Shown: positions 1 to 6,350 of the stretch, one piece after another | Layout of the letters: every line of letters begins with the position of its first letter | Numbering within the stretch: the first letter of the stretch is position 1 | DNA from: JAITWN01 sp964546765 | Lineage (GTDB): Bacteria > Pseudomonadota > Gammaproteobacteria > SZUA-140 | Length of the DNA: 23,733 nt | Assembly (NCBI GenBank): GCA_964546765.1 | Contig: CAZJKV010000022.1 | Location: forward strand, 1 to 23,733 | Direction of reading: 5' to 3' | Notes under the pieces: model-generated | What the model saw: the letters and a program-made list of their open reading frames with translations, nothing else | Database searches by the model: none | What the model was told of the DNA's origin: nothing | Position numbers and translations under genes: made by a program

Positions 1-954
1 ATCTACCGCCAGCAGCTTATCGGCCGGAACCGGCTGATCATGCGCTGGTTGTCACATCGTGGCGGCGCGCTCGACTTCCGCGACTGGCAGCTGAAGCATC
101 CGGGGAAGCCGTTCCCGCTCGCCGTCGCCTTGGGGGCCGACCCTGCCACCATCCTGGGCGCCGTGACGCCGATCCCCGACACGCTGTCCGAGTACGCTTT
201 TGCCGGCCTGCTGCGCGGCGGGCGGACGGAAGTGGTGAAGTGTGCAGGCTCCGAACTGGAGGTCCCTGCGAGCGCGGAGATCGTCCTGGAGGGCCACCTG
301 GCGCCGGGCGACAACGCGCCGGAGGGCCCATTCGGAGACCACACCGGCTACTACAACGAGGTCGAGGAGTTCCCGGTGTTCACCGTGGACCGGATCAGCT
401 GGCGCGATGACCCGATCTATCACAGCACGTACACCGGCCGGCCTCCCGACGAACCGGCGGTGCTCGGCGTCGCGCTGAACGAGGTGTTCGTGCCGATCCT
501 GCAGAAGCAGTTCCCGGAGATCACCGATTTCTATTTGCCGCCGGAGGGCTGCTCGTACCGCCTTGCCTGCGTCAGCATGCGCAAGCAGTATCCCGGCCAC
601 GCCAAGCGCGTGATGCTCGGCGTGTGGTCCTTCCTGCGCCAGTTCATGTACACCAAATTTGTCATCGTTACCGACGACGATGTCGACGTGCGCGACTGGA
701 AGAGCGTGATCTGGGCGATGACGACGCGCATGGACCCGCGGCGGGACATGGTCTTCGTCGACAACACGCCGATCGATTATCTCGACTTCGCGTCGCCGGT
801 GTCGGGGCTCGGATCGAAGGTCGGGTTTGATGCGACGAACAAGTGGCCGGGGGAGACGCAGCGTGAATGGGGGACGCCGATCGAGATGGATGCGGAGGTC
901 AAGCAGCGGATTGATGAGATGTGGGAATCTCTGGGGATCCCGGGCGCGGAATAA
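1..954 (+). CDS. ubiD: UbiD, 3-octaprenyl-4-hydroxybenzoate decarboxylase (3' part)
   Basis: This is the C-terminal 317 residues of UbiD, the prenylated-FMN-dependent decarboxylase that removes the carboxyl group of octaprenyl-4-hydroxybenzoate in ubiquinone synthesis. The frame is open from the first base. It shows family blocks in order: LIMRWLSHRGGALDF near the edge, ALGADPATILGAVTP, PASAEIVLEG, GDHTGYYNEV, STYTGRPPDEPAVLG, LPPEGCSYRLACVS, and FASPVSGLGSKVGFDATNKWPGE close to the C-terminus. Family members have about 490 residues, so roughly 170 N-terminal residues lie upstream of the window. The conserved glutamates in SAEIVLEG match the family active-site region (inference from memory). 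The gene ends 66 bp before the integron cassette and looks intact to its stop, so the insertion did not disrupt it. Family assignment is very secure. Confidence 0.97.
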   Translation: MYRQQLIGRNRLIMRWLSHRGGALDFRDWQLKHPGKPFPLAVALGADPATILGAVTPIPDTLSEYAFAGLLRGGRTEVVKCAGSELEVPASAEIVLEGHLAPGDNAPEGPFGDHTGYYNEVEEFPVFTVDRISWRDDPIYHSTYTGRPPDEPAVLGVALNEVFVPILQKQFPEITDFYLPPEGCSYRLACVSMRKQYPGHAKRVMLGVWSFLRQFMYTKFVIVTDDDVDVRDWKSVIWAMTTRMDPRRDMVFVDNTPIDYLDFASPVSGLGSKVGFDATNKWPGETQREWGTPIEMDAEVKQRIDEMWESLGIPGAE

Positions 955-964
955 ATGCTGAATA

Positions 965-979
965 GCCGCATTGTGCGGC
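965..979. other. Short hairpin downstream of ubiD
   Basis: GCCGCA (965-970) and TGCGGC (974-979) form a perfect 6-bp stem around a TTG loop, 10 bp after the ubiD stop. No T-run follows, so it is not a convincing intrinsic terminator. It may still protect the transcript end or mark an older junction. Confidence 0.35.
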
Positions 980-1039
980 GGACGGCTGGGTTATACGTGA
1001 GAATTGATATCGAATTGTAGTTGGGCAGAATAGTCACGC

Positions 1040-1068
1040 TTGACGATAATCACGCAACGCGATACTAT
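1040..1068 (+). promoter_or_regulatory. Sigma-70-type promoter of higBA inside the cassette
   Basis: TTGACG (1040-1045) and TACTAT (1063-1068) are separated by exactly 17 bp, a near-ideal -35/-10 arrangement. Transcription would be expected to start near 1075, on or beside the higB ATG at 1074. Toxin-antitoxin cassettes commonly carry their own promoter; the location within the cassette end fits that. Not experimentally supported. Confidence 0.65.
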
Positions 1069-1073
1069 TTGGC

Positions 1074-1352
1074 ATGATTAGATCGTTTAAGTGCTCCGAC
1101 ACAGAATCTTTGTCTAGAGGCATTCGCGTAAGGCGGTTTGTGAATATTGCGGCAGTGGCCCGACGCAAATTGCGGCAGATGGAGATCGCTAGCCGGTTGG
1201 ATGATCTGAAGGTCCCGCCCGGGAACCGACTAGAAGCCCTTAAGGGCAAGCGTTCTGGCCAGTACAGCATCCGAATAAACGATCAATGGCGCGTCTGCTT
1301 TCGATGGACGGAGGCAGGAGCGGAAGAAGTTGAGATCGTCGATTACCACTGA
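1074..1352 (+). CDS. higB: HigB/RelE-superfamily mRNA interferase toxin
   Basis: A 92-residue HigB-type toxin. The family cleaves mRNA at the ribosome. The N-terminus MIRSFK matches the usual HigB start. The C-terminal half has the diagnostic segment LEALKGKRSGQYSIRINDQWRVCFRW (about residues 51-76), whose Lys, Arg and aromatic positions are typical of active members, followed by EIVDYH at the end. Length is normal for HigB. No Shine-Dalgarno sequence precedes the ATG, and the predicted transcription start falls on it, so translation may be leaderless. The stop is 11 bp before higA. The toxin-first order is the normal higBA order, unlike most toxin-antitoxin pairs. It lies inside an integron cassette, a common home for these modules. 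Very likely functional, as no key residue is obviously missing. Confidence 0.92.
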   Translation: MIRSFKCSDTESLSRGIRVRRFVNIAAVARRKLRQMEIASRLDDLKVPPGNRLEALKGKRSGQYSIRINDQWRVCFRWTEAGAEEVEIVDYH

Positions 1353-1363
1353 GGTAAATAATT

Positions 1364-1702
1364 ATGAGAAAACTTGAGCCCATTACCCCTGGTGAGCTTC
1401 TGTCAGAGGAGTTTCTCAAGCCAATGGCACTGAGCCAGTATCGACTGGCCAAAGAAATTGATGTGCCTGCGCAGCGTATCAGTGAGATTGTCGCAGGTAA
1501 GCGAACGATTACTGCTGACACTGATTTGCGGTTATGTCGGTTCTTTGGATTGTCTGCTGGTTACTGGCTTCGAGCCCAAGCAGCCTTCGATACAGAGGTT
1601 GCGGAGCGTCAGATGGGGCCAGTGCTGAGAAGAATTAAGCCTTGGGTTGAAGGTGCTGCCCAACAAGGCGCTCCAGCTGACGCCGCTAAGCGGCGCAGCT
1701 GA
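1364..1702 (+). CDS. higA: HigA antitoxin, XRE-family helix-turn-helix
   Basis: A 112-residue HigA-family antitoxin that should bind HigB and repress the higBA promoter. Residues about 5-16 (EPITPGELLSEE) match the family N-terminus. The helix-turn-helix spans about residues 24-60, with LSQYRLAKEI, VPAQRISEIVAGKRTITADT and LRLCRFFGLSAGYWL. A GAGG ribosome-binding site overlaps the higB stop, 9 bp before the ATG, so the two genes are probably translated from one message. The last 14 residues (AQQGAPADAAKRRS) are encoded by the attC site, starting exactly at its first base. This tail is therefore a by-product of the cassette architecture and unlikely to be conserved among HigA proteins. Identity is secure. 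Confidence 0.93.
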   Translation: MRKLEPITPGELLSEEFLKPMALSQYRLAKEIDVPAQRISEIVAGKRTITADTDLRLCRFFGLSAGYWLRAQAAFDTEVAERQMGPVLRRIKPWVEGAAQQGAPADAAKRRS

Positions 1703-1717
1703 CCGCTGACGTTCGGC
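1658..1717 (+). repeat. attC recombination site (60-bp, 59-base-element type)
   Basis: The site starts with GCCCAAC (consensus RYYYAAC) and ends with GTTCGGC (consensus GTTRRRY, with one mismatch at the fourth base). Between them is a long imperfect inverted repeat: CAGCTG (1674-1679), an unpaired A (1680), CGCCGC (1681-1686), a TAA loop, GCGGCG (1690-1695) and CAGCTG (1696-1701). The single bulged base on one arm is the hallmark extrahelical base that sets strand choice for the integrase. Size and layout closely resemble the short attC sites of resistance cassettes such as aadA (from memory). The last six bases belong to the flanking target, not to the cassette. Confidence 0.88.
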
Positions 1718-1783
1718 ATCATGGCCTTCACGGAGTTCGCGAACCATGCACGAGTTGCCTAACATCAAACGAGGGTCATCTGC

Positions 1784-2692
1784 ATGAGCGCACCTCGCAG
1801 CCCGCTGGTCGGACTTGCGCTGGGCAGCGGATCGGCCCGCGGTTGGGCGCATGTAGGGGTCATCCGCGCGCTGGAGCAGGCGGGCATTCGGCCGGACTTG
1901 GTGTGCGGAACATCCATTGGCGCGCTGGTCGGCGCCGCCTACGCAGCCGGCGAGCTGGAACGCCTCGAGAAATGGGTGCTTGGATTGGGGTTCAAGGATG
2001 TAGTTGGATTCATGGATGTGAGTCTGAGCAGCGGCCTTCTAAAGGGCGAACGGCTGATGGATTTCTTCCGGCGCAACTTCGTGGACTGCCCTCTCGAGGA
2101 GTTGGCCATGCCGTTCGCCGCTGTGGCAACTTCTCTGCGCACCGGCGCGGAGGTCTGGCTGCGCCATGGCTCGACGCTCGACGCGGTGCGGGCTTCTATC
2201 GCCCTGCCCGGATTATTCGCGCCGGTGCTGCGCGAGGGATCGGTGTTGGTTGACGGCGGGCTTGTTAACCCCGTGCCGGTATCGCTAGCGCGCGCGATGG
2301 GTGCCGACGTTGTGATCGCAGTCGACCTTGGCTCTGACATCCTGGGTCGTCACCTGCGTGCCCATCCTCCAGTCGAAGCGCCGGCCGGTGAAGTCGGCGA
2401 ATGGATACGCAAGCTGCAAGGCAACCTGGGAACACTCATCCCCGCGCATCCGCCTGACGATCCCAAGATGCCCTCCATGCTCGACGTGCTGACCACCAGC
2501 ATCAATATCATGCAAGTGCGGATCAGCCGCAGTCGAATGGCGGGCGAGCCACCCGACCTGGTCGTGGCGCCGCGGCTGGCTCACTTTGGCCTGCTAGACT
2601 TTCACCGGGCAAAGGAAGCGATCGAGGAAGGCAAGCGCGCGGTGGAGCGAGTCGCGCACAATCTTCCTGCGCTCAGCAATCAAGCGCCATGA
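1784..2692 (+). CDS. Patatin-like phospholipase, RssA type
   Basis: A 302-residue bacterial patatin-like protein of the RssA/NTE type, expected to be a serine lipid acyl hydrolase. The oxyanion motif GSGSARG is at residues 14-20. The nucleophile elbow is GTSIG (42-46, Ser44). The second half of the Ser-Asp dyad is DGG (157-159, Asp157), followed by NPVPVSLARAMGADVVIAVDL, typical of the family. Length is normal. No signal peptide is visible, so it is probably cytoplasmic or loosely membrane-associated. The ATG at 1784 has a GAGGG sequence about 9 bp upstream. It lies just after the integron cassette with no obvious partner genes; E. coli rssA sits next to rssB, which is absent here. Substrate unknown. 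A second, quite different patatin gene lies at 3516-4703. Confidence 0.9.
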   Translation: MSAPRSPLVGLALGSGSARGWAHVGVIRALEQAGIRPDLVCGTSIGALVGAAYAAGELERLEKWVLGLGFKDVVGFMDVSLSSGLLKGERLMDFFRRNFVDCPLEELAMPFAAVATSLRTGAEVWLRHGSTLDAVRASIALPGLFAPVLREGSVLVDGGLVNPVPVSLARAMGADVVIAVDLGSDILGRHLRAHPPVEAPAGEVGEWIRKLQGNLGTLIPAHPPDDPKMPSMLDVLTTSINIMQVRISRSRMAGEPPDLVVAPRLAHFGLLDFHRAKEAIEEGKRAVERVAHNLPALSNQAP

Positions 2693-2815
2693 ATGTGATA
2701 GCACCGAACCAAACGCTGCAGCAAGGCGGGGTGTTATTAGTTTCTGGGACTTCATAGATCACCGATGCCCCGCTGCTGCTGAGCCTGGTTGTTATGCGGT
2801 TTGAGGAGAAATCAA

Positions 2816-3201
2816 ATGAGCGACCTTTATGCTCTACCCGGTTATCGGGGCGCCGGACGCTTCGATGGCAAAGTCTCGACGGTGCACTTCGGCTATGCGC
2901 GTCCATTCGCGGCCGCCTATCCAGGCGTGCCAATTCATCCGGAACGCGTACTGGTCATCTCCGGCCGACGCGAAGCGAGGAAATGATCAAGCACTCGCGG
3001 CTCGCCGAGCGCACTTTCAAGCGGCGCTTTACGAGCGCGACCGGCCTAACGCCGATCGAATACGTCCAGCGCTTGCGTGTCGAAGATGGGAAGCGCAGGC
3101 TGGAGCGGACAGAGGCCAGTATTGACGAGATCAGTTGGCAGGTCGGCTACGTGGATCCGGCTTTCTTCCGGCGCCTGTTCAAGCGCAGGACGGGACCGTA
3201 G
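2816..3201 (+). pseudogene. Remnant of a GlxA/FtrA-type AraC-family regulator
   Basis: Two pieces in different frames. The first (2816-2986, with a GAGGAG ribosome-binding site) includes YPGVPIHPERVLV, which resembles the end of the DJ-1/PfpI-like domain of GlxA-type regulators. Its N-terminal half is not recognised. The second (2983-3201, ATG overlapping the first stop) is a clear AraC helix-turn-helix domain: LAERTFKRRFTSATGLTPIEYVQ, then RLRVEDGKRRLERT, then ISWQVGYVDPAFFRRLFKRRTG. Intact members have about 320 residues. Here most of the N-terminal domain is missing, the linker is shifted out of frame, and the protein stops where the usual PxxYRRRF ending should begin. The C-terminal piece could still be made as a 72-residue DNA-binding fragment. 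Best read as a decayed gene. Confidence 0.75.
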
Positions 3202-3350
3202 ACTGGTACGGCCTCGGCCCCCTCTCGGTCTTGCCCGAGTACCAGCGGCAGGGCATCGGCAAGGCGCTGGACAGGGAAGGCCTGTCGCAACTGAAGGCCC
3301 GGAATGCCCGCGGATGCTGTCTCGTCGGGCATCAGGGGTACTACCGGAAA
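3198..3350 (+). pseudogene. Fragment of a GNAT (YhbS-like) N-acetyltransferase
   Basis: About 51 codons in frame 3 encode WYGLGPLSVLPEYQRQGIG followed by KALDREGLSQL, ARGCCLVG and GYYRK. This is the central part of YhbS-like GNAT acetyltransferases; QRQGIG is the acetyl-CoA pyrophosphate-binding motif A. The N-terminal third and the C-terminal part are missing. It begins where the AraC fragment ends, in another frame, and runs without a stop into an MGMT-like fragment. No start codon belongs to it naturally. A non-functional relic. Confidence 0.75.
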
Positions 3351-3356
3351 CAAGGC

Positions 3357-3425
3357 GCGGCTGCGACCTACGGGCAGGTCGCCCGGCTGGCGGGGCTGCC
3401 CGGGCAGACGCGGTGTCCCGGCACC
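3357..3425 (+). pseudogene. Fragment of an MGMT/alkyltransferase-like (Ada C-terminal) gene
   Basis: The 23 codons from 3357 read AAATYGQVARLAGLPGQTR and a few more residues. The TYGQVARLAGLP stretch matches the helix-turn-helix wing of O6-alkylguanine-DNA alkyltransferase and the small alkyltransferase-like (ATL) proteins. Both the rest of the domain and any Pro-Cys-His-Arg active site are absent. It is joined in frame to the preceding GNAT fragment. The match is short, so identity is probable rather than certain. Confidence 0.5.
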
Positions 3426-3438
3426 TCTGGGAACCCAT

Positions 3439-3471
3439 GGGGTCAGAGTAGACCGGGTCTACTCTGACCCC
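3439..3471. repeat. Perfect 33-bp palindrome (16-bp arms), REP-like
   Basis: GGGGTCAGAGTAGACC (3439-3454), one G, then its exact reverse complement (3456-3471). The arm resembles GGGGTCAGAGTA-type repeats that I recall being scattered in gammaproteobacterial genomes, often near REP-associated tyrosine transposases. No transposase is visible here. It lies 45 bp before the second patatin gene and just after the gene fragments. It would form a strong hairpin but has no T-tract. Confidence 0.85.
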
Positions 3472-3515
3472 GCCAAACTTGGCCGATATATAGGGTATCA
3501 GCCGGGGAGATTGCG

Positions 3516-4703
3516 ATGATCTGGCGTTTCAGGAGCCCACCGGAACCGAAGATCGGCCTGGTCCTGCCGGGCGGCGGGGCGCGCGCGGCGTACCAGGTCG
3601 GGGTGCTGCGTGCGCTGGCGCGGCTGTTGCCGAAGGACGCGCCTACGCCGTTCAAGGTCATCACCGGCACCTCGGCCGGCTCGATCAACGCCACCGCGCT
3701 TGCGATCCATGCCGACCACTTCCGCCGCGGCGTCATGCGCATCAGCCGGGTGTGGAAGAACTTCCACGTCGACCAGGTGTTCCGCGCCGACGCGCTCGGC
3801 GTCATGAAAAACGGCGTCCACTGGATGCTCGCGATGTCGCTCGGCGGGCTTGGACGCTACAACCCGCACGCGCTGCTCGACCGCCGGCCGATCGAGCCGC
3901 TGCTCCAGCGCTCGCTGCCGTGCGAGAAGATCCAGCAGATGATCGACACCGGCCACCTGCACGCGATCGGCATCACCGCGTCGAGCTACCGCACCGGCTT
4001 CTCGGTGACCTTCTACCAGGGACACGAATCGATCGAACCGTGGGGCCGCGAGCGCCGGGTCGGCCACCCCGAGATGATCACGGTCGACCACCTCCTTGCG
4101 TCCTCGGCGATACCGCTGATCTTCTCGGCGGTGAAAATAGGCAACGAATACTATGGCGACGGCTCGATCCGCCAGATCGCGCCGTTGAGCCCGGCACTGC
4201 ACCTCGGCGCCGAGCGCCTGCTGGTGGTCGGCATCCGCCGTCGCACCGATCATGAAAAGCTGTCTGCAACCGATGATGATTACCCGACCCTCGCGCAAGT
4301 GTCCGGGCACATCCTCAGCAGCATCTTCCTCGACAGCCTCGACACCGACCTCGAGCGCCTCGAGCGCATAAACCGGACCATCAGCCTGATCCCCGGCCGC
4401 CGCCTGGTCCAGGGCGGCATCACGCTGCGTCCGGTCGAGGTGCTGACAATCACGCCGAGTCGCAGCATCGACGAGATCGCCGAATGTCACGCCCATCAGC
4501 TGCCGCGCGCGCTGCGTTATCTGTTCAAGGGCGTCGGCGGCCTGCGCGGACATGGCTCGACGCTGCTCAGCTATCTGCTGTTTGAACAAGCCTATACCCG
4601 CGCGCTGATCTCGCTCGGCTATCACGACGCGATGCGCCATCGCGACGAAATCATGCACCTGTTCGACCCGGACCGCAGCACCGAACTGTCGCGGATGCCT
4701 TGA
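3516..4703 (+). CDS. Patatin-like phospholipase family protein
   Basis: A 395-residue patatin-domain protein, probably a lipid acyl hydrolase. The oxyanion motif GGGARAAY is at residues 19-26, the nucleophile elbow GTSAG at 51-55 (Ser53), and the catalytic DGS at 215-217 (Asp215, in YYGDGSIRQ). The C-terminal 170 residues, after the patatin core, contain no motif I recognise; they are rich in Arg and His and end RHRDEIMHLFDPDRSTELSRMP. There is no signal peptide or clear membrane segment. The ATG at 3516 follows a GGGGAG sequence 6 bp upstream. It is unlike the RssA-type gene at 1784: longer, with a different spacing between motifs, so it is not a recent duplicate. It precedes dapF without overlap. 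Substrate unknown. Confidence 0.9.
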   Translation: MIWRFRSPPEPKIGLVLPGGGARAAYQVGVLRALARLLPKDAPTPFKVITGTSAGSINATALAIHADHFRRGVMRISRVWKNFHVDQVFRADALGVMKNGVHWMLAMSLGGLGRYNPHALLDRRPIEPLLQRSLPCEKIQQMIDTGHLHAIGITASSYRTGFSVTFYQGHESIEPWGRERRVGHPEMITVDHLLASSAIPLIFSAVKIGNEYYGDGSIRQIAPLSPALHLGAERLLVVGIRRRTDHEKLSATDDDYPTLAQVSGHILSSIFLDSLDTDLERLERINRTISLIPGRRLVQGGITLRPVEVLTITPSRSIDEIAECHAHQLPRALRYLFKGVGGLRGHGSTLLSYLLFEQAYTRALISLGYHDAMRHRDEIMHLFDPDRSTELSRMP

Positions 4704-4715
4704 ACGCCCGCGCCT

Positions 4716-4724
4716 TGCTATACT
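4716..4724 (+). promoter_or_regulatory. Extended -10 promoter element before dapF
   Basis: TGCTATACT fits the extended -10 pattern TGnTATAAT with one mismatch, 52 bp before the dapF ATG. There is no good -35, as is usual for extended -10 promoters. It may drive the dapF-DUF484-xerC operon. Confidence 0.5.
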
Positions 4725-4776
4725 GATCCCGCACCGCGCGACGCCGGCACTGGCCGAGCGCAGAACGGAACCAGGC

Positions 4777-5610
4777 ATGCCCATTTCATTCAGCAAGATG
4801 CACGGCCTCGGCAACGACTTTGTCGTTATCGACGGCATACGACAATCCCTGTCCCTGACCCCCGAGCAGGTACGCCTGATCAGCGACCGGCACTTCGGGG
4901 TCGGCTGCGACCAGCTGCTGGTCGTCGAGCCGGCACAGGATGAGGCGGCTGACTTCTATTACCGGATCTACAATGCCGACGGCAGCGAGGCGGAGACCTG
5001 CGGCAACGGGGCGCGCTGTTTCGCGCATTTCATCCGGGACAAGGGGCTCACCTACAGCGACGAGATCGTGCTTGAGACCCGCGCCGGACTGCTGTGCACC
5101 CGGATCGAGGACGGCGGGCTCGTCACGGTCGAAATGGGCGTCCCCCGCTTCGACCCCGGCGTCGTCCCGTTCATCGCCGACGGCCCGGAGCCGGTCTACC
5201 GGCTCGATCTCGACGGCGAATCGGTCGAGATCAGCGTCGTCTCGGTCGGCAATCCCCATGCGGTGCTGCTGGTCGACGACGTGCTGACCGCGCCGGTCGC
5301 GAGCCTCGGTCCGAAGATCGAGTATCACGCGCGCTTCCCGCAGCGCGCCAACGTCGGTTTTCTCGAGATTGACGACCGCAACAACGTCCGTCTGCGCGTC
5401 TTCGAGCGCGGCAGCGGCGAGACGCTGGCCTGCGGCAGTGGCGCCTGCGCCGCGGTCGCGGTTGGGCGCAGGCGCGGCCTGCTCGACGAACGCGTCCTTG
5501 TCGAGCTGCCCGGCGGGCGTCTGCTGGTACAATGGTCCGGAGACGAATCCGGACCGATCCTGATGACCGGACCCGCCACCCATGTGTACGAGGGGACCAT
5601 AGACCTATGA
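4777..5610 (+). CDS. dapF: Diaminopimelate epimerase
   Basis: A 277-residue DapF, the PLP-independent epimerase that converts LL- to meso-diaminopimelate for lysine and peptidoglycan synthesis. The two catalytic cysteines are visible: Cys75 in ADGSEAETCGNGARC and Cys219 in ETLACGSGACAA, matching the family's paired thiol acid/base. The start MPISFSKMHGLGNDFVVID is canonical, and length is normal. The stop overlaps the start of the next gene (ATGA at 5607-5610), so translation is probably coupled. The neighbours DUF484 and xerC are the standard gammaproteobacterial arrangement. Cytoplasmic. Assignment very secure. Confidence 0.98.
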   Translation: MPISFSKMHGLGNDFVVIDGIRQSLSLTPEQVRLISDRHFGVGCDQLLVVEPAQDEAADFYYRIYNADGSEAETCGNGARCFAHFIRDKGLTYSDEIVLETRAGLLCTRIEDGGLVTVEMGVPRFDPGVVPFIADGPEPVYRLDLDGESVEISVVSVGNPHAVLLVDDVLTAPVASLGPKIEYHARFPQRANVGFLEIDDRNNVRLRVFERGSGETLACGSGACAAVAVGRRRGLLDERVLVELPGGRLLVQWSGDESGPILMTGPATHVYEGTIDL

Positions 5611-6350
5611 CGCCGCCAAACGAATCCGGCACGGCCGATATCCGCGCACCGAGCGAAGACGCGATCGAGGACTATCTCGGCAAGCATCCGGAATTCTTCC
5701 AGGGACGCGACGAGCTGCTGACGAAGATCACGCTACCGCATGGCACCGGCACCGCGGTATCGCTGATCGAACGCCAGGTCGCGCTGCTCAGGGAACAGAA
5801 TCGGAACTACCGCCGCCAGCTGCAGAACCTCGTGCACATCGGCCGGACCAACGACGAACTGATCGCCCGCCTTCAGCAACTGACGCTGCACCTCCTTGAC
5901 AGCACCGGGATCGAGGACATCCTCGACCTGATCGAGGACAGCCTGCGCCAGGACTTTCAAGCCGAGGCGGCGACGCTCGCGCTATTCGGAGATTTTCCGG
6001 AATCCGATAGCGGGATCCGCGCGCGGGAATTCATGCACGTCGAGGTCGTCACCGACTTCGCCGGGTGCTGCGAGCTACGCAAGCTGCTCGCCATCGGCAA
6101 GCCGTTCTGCGGCACGCTCGATCGCAAATGCCTGACCACGCTGTTCGGTAACAGGGCCGAAGTCATTGCATCGACCGCAGTGGTGCCGCTGACTGCGGCC
6201 GGCGCGACTACCCGGCCCGTCGGATTGCTCGCGATCGGCAGCGAAAGCGCGGAGCGCTTCAATCCGGAGATGGGCACGACCTATCTCAGGCACCTCGGCG
6301 ATCTGCTCGGCCGCCGGCTCGGACCCTGCCTTGTGCCGTTGCCCGGCTGA
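5607..6350 (+). CDS. DUF484 family protein
   Basis: A 247-residue DUF484 protein, conserved between dapF and xerC in gammaproteobacteria. Its function is not established; the fold is GAF-like. The N-terminal region has the family signature EDYLGKHPEFFQGRDELL (about residues 21-38), then a helical stretch containing SLIERQVALLREQNRNYRRQL that is likely a short coiled coil, then a GAF-like C-terminal half. I chose the ATG at 5607, which overlaps the dapF stop as ATGA, because homologues start near here. A longer in-frame extension upstream would lie inside dapF and is unlikely. The stop overlaps the xerC start (TGATG). It is probably co-transcribed with both neighbours. Confidence 0.92.
   Translation: MTPPNESGTADIRAPSEDAIEDYLGKHPEFFQGRDELLTKITLPHGTGTAVSLIERQVALLREQNRNYRRQLQNLVHIGRTNDELIARLQQLTLHLLDSTGIEDILDLIEDSLRQDFQAEAATLALFGDFPESDSGIRAREFMHVEVVTDFAGCCELRKLLAIGKPFCGTLDRKCLTTLFGNRAEVIASTAVVPLTAAGATTRPVGLLAIGSESAERFNPEMGTTYLRHLGDLLGRRLGPCLVPLPG

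Larger units (their letters stand above)
1021..1711 (+). mobile_element. Integron gene cassette carrying higBA
   Basis: This is a self-contained integron cassette of about 691 bp, made of a promoter, a toxin gene, an antitoxin gene and a terminal attC site. In integron biology, integrase joins a circular cassette at G^TTRRRY, so the linear cassette begins with TTRRRY and ends at the G of the next GTT. Here the left end is TTGGGC after a G at 1020, and the right end is the G at 1711. Closing the circle would give GTTGGGC, the exact reverse complement of the attC 5' core GCCCAAC (1658-1664), which supports the boundaries. Base composition is visibly more balanced than in the GC-rich flanks, which suggests foreign origin. 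No integrase gene, attI site or second cassette is visible, so this looks like a solitary cassette outside an array. Confidence 0.85.

Noticed and set aside
949..996. A possible second attC just after ubiD, with GTTATAC as 3' core and a hairpin in the middle
   Set aside because: The 5' core would be GAATAAA, which does not fit RYYYAAC; the 3' core also deviates, and the stem lacks the bulged-base layout. Treated as an ordinary hairpin.
1757..1763. GCCTAAC before the RssA-like gene as the 5' core of another attC
   Set aside because: It fits RYYYAAC, but no GTTRRRY core with an inverted-repeat stem follows within a plausible distance; the patatin gene starts 21 bp later.
2794..2982. An in-frame N-terminal extension of the AraC helix-turn-helix fragment upstream of 2983
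   Set aside because: The residues are Arg/Ser-rich and resemble no regulator domain; the adjacent frame (2816-2986) contains the recognisable GlxA-like piece instead.
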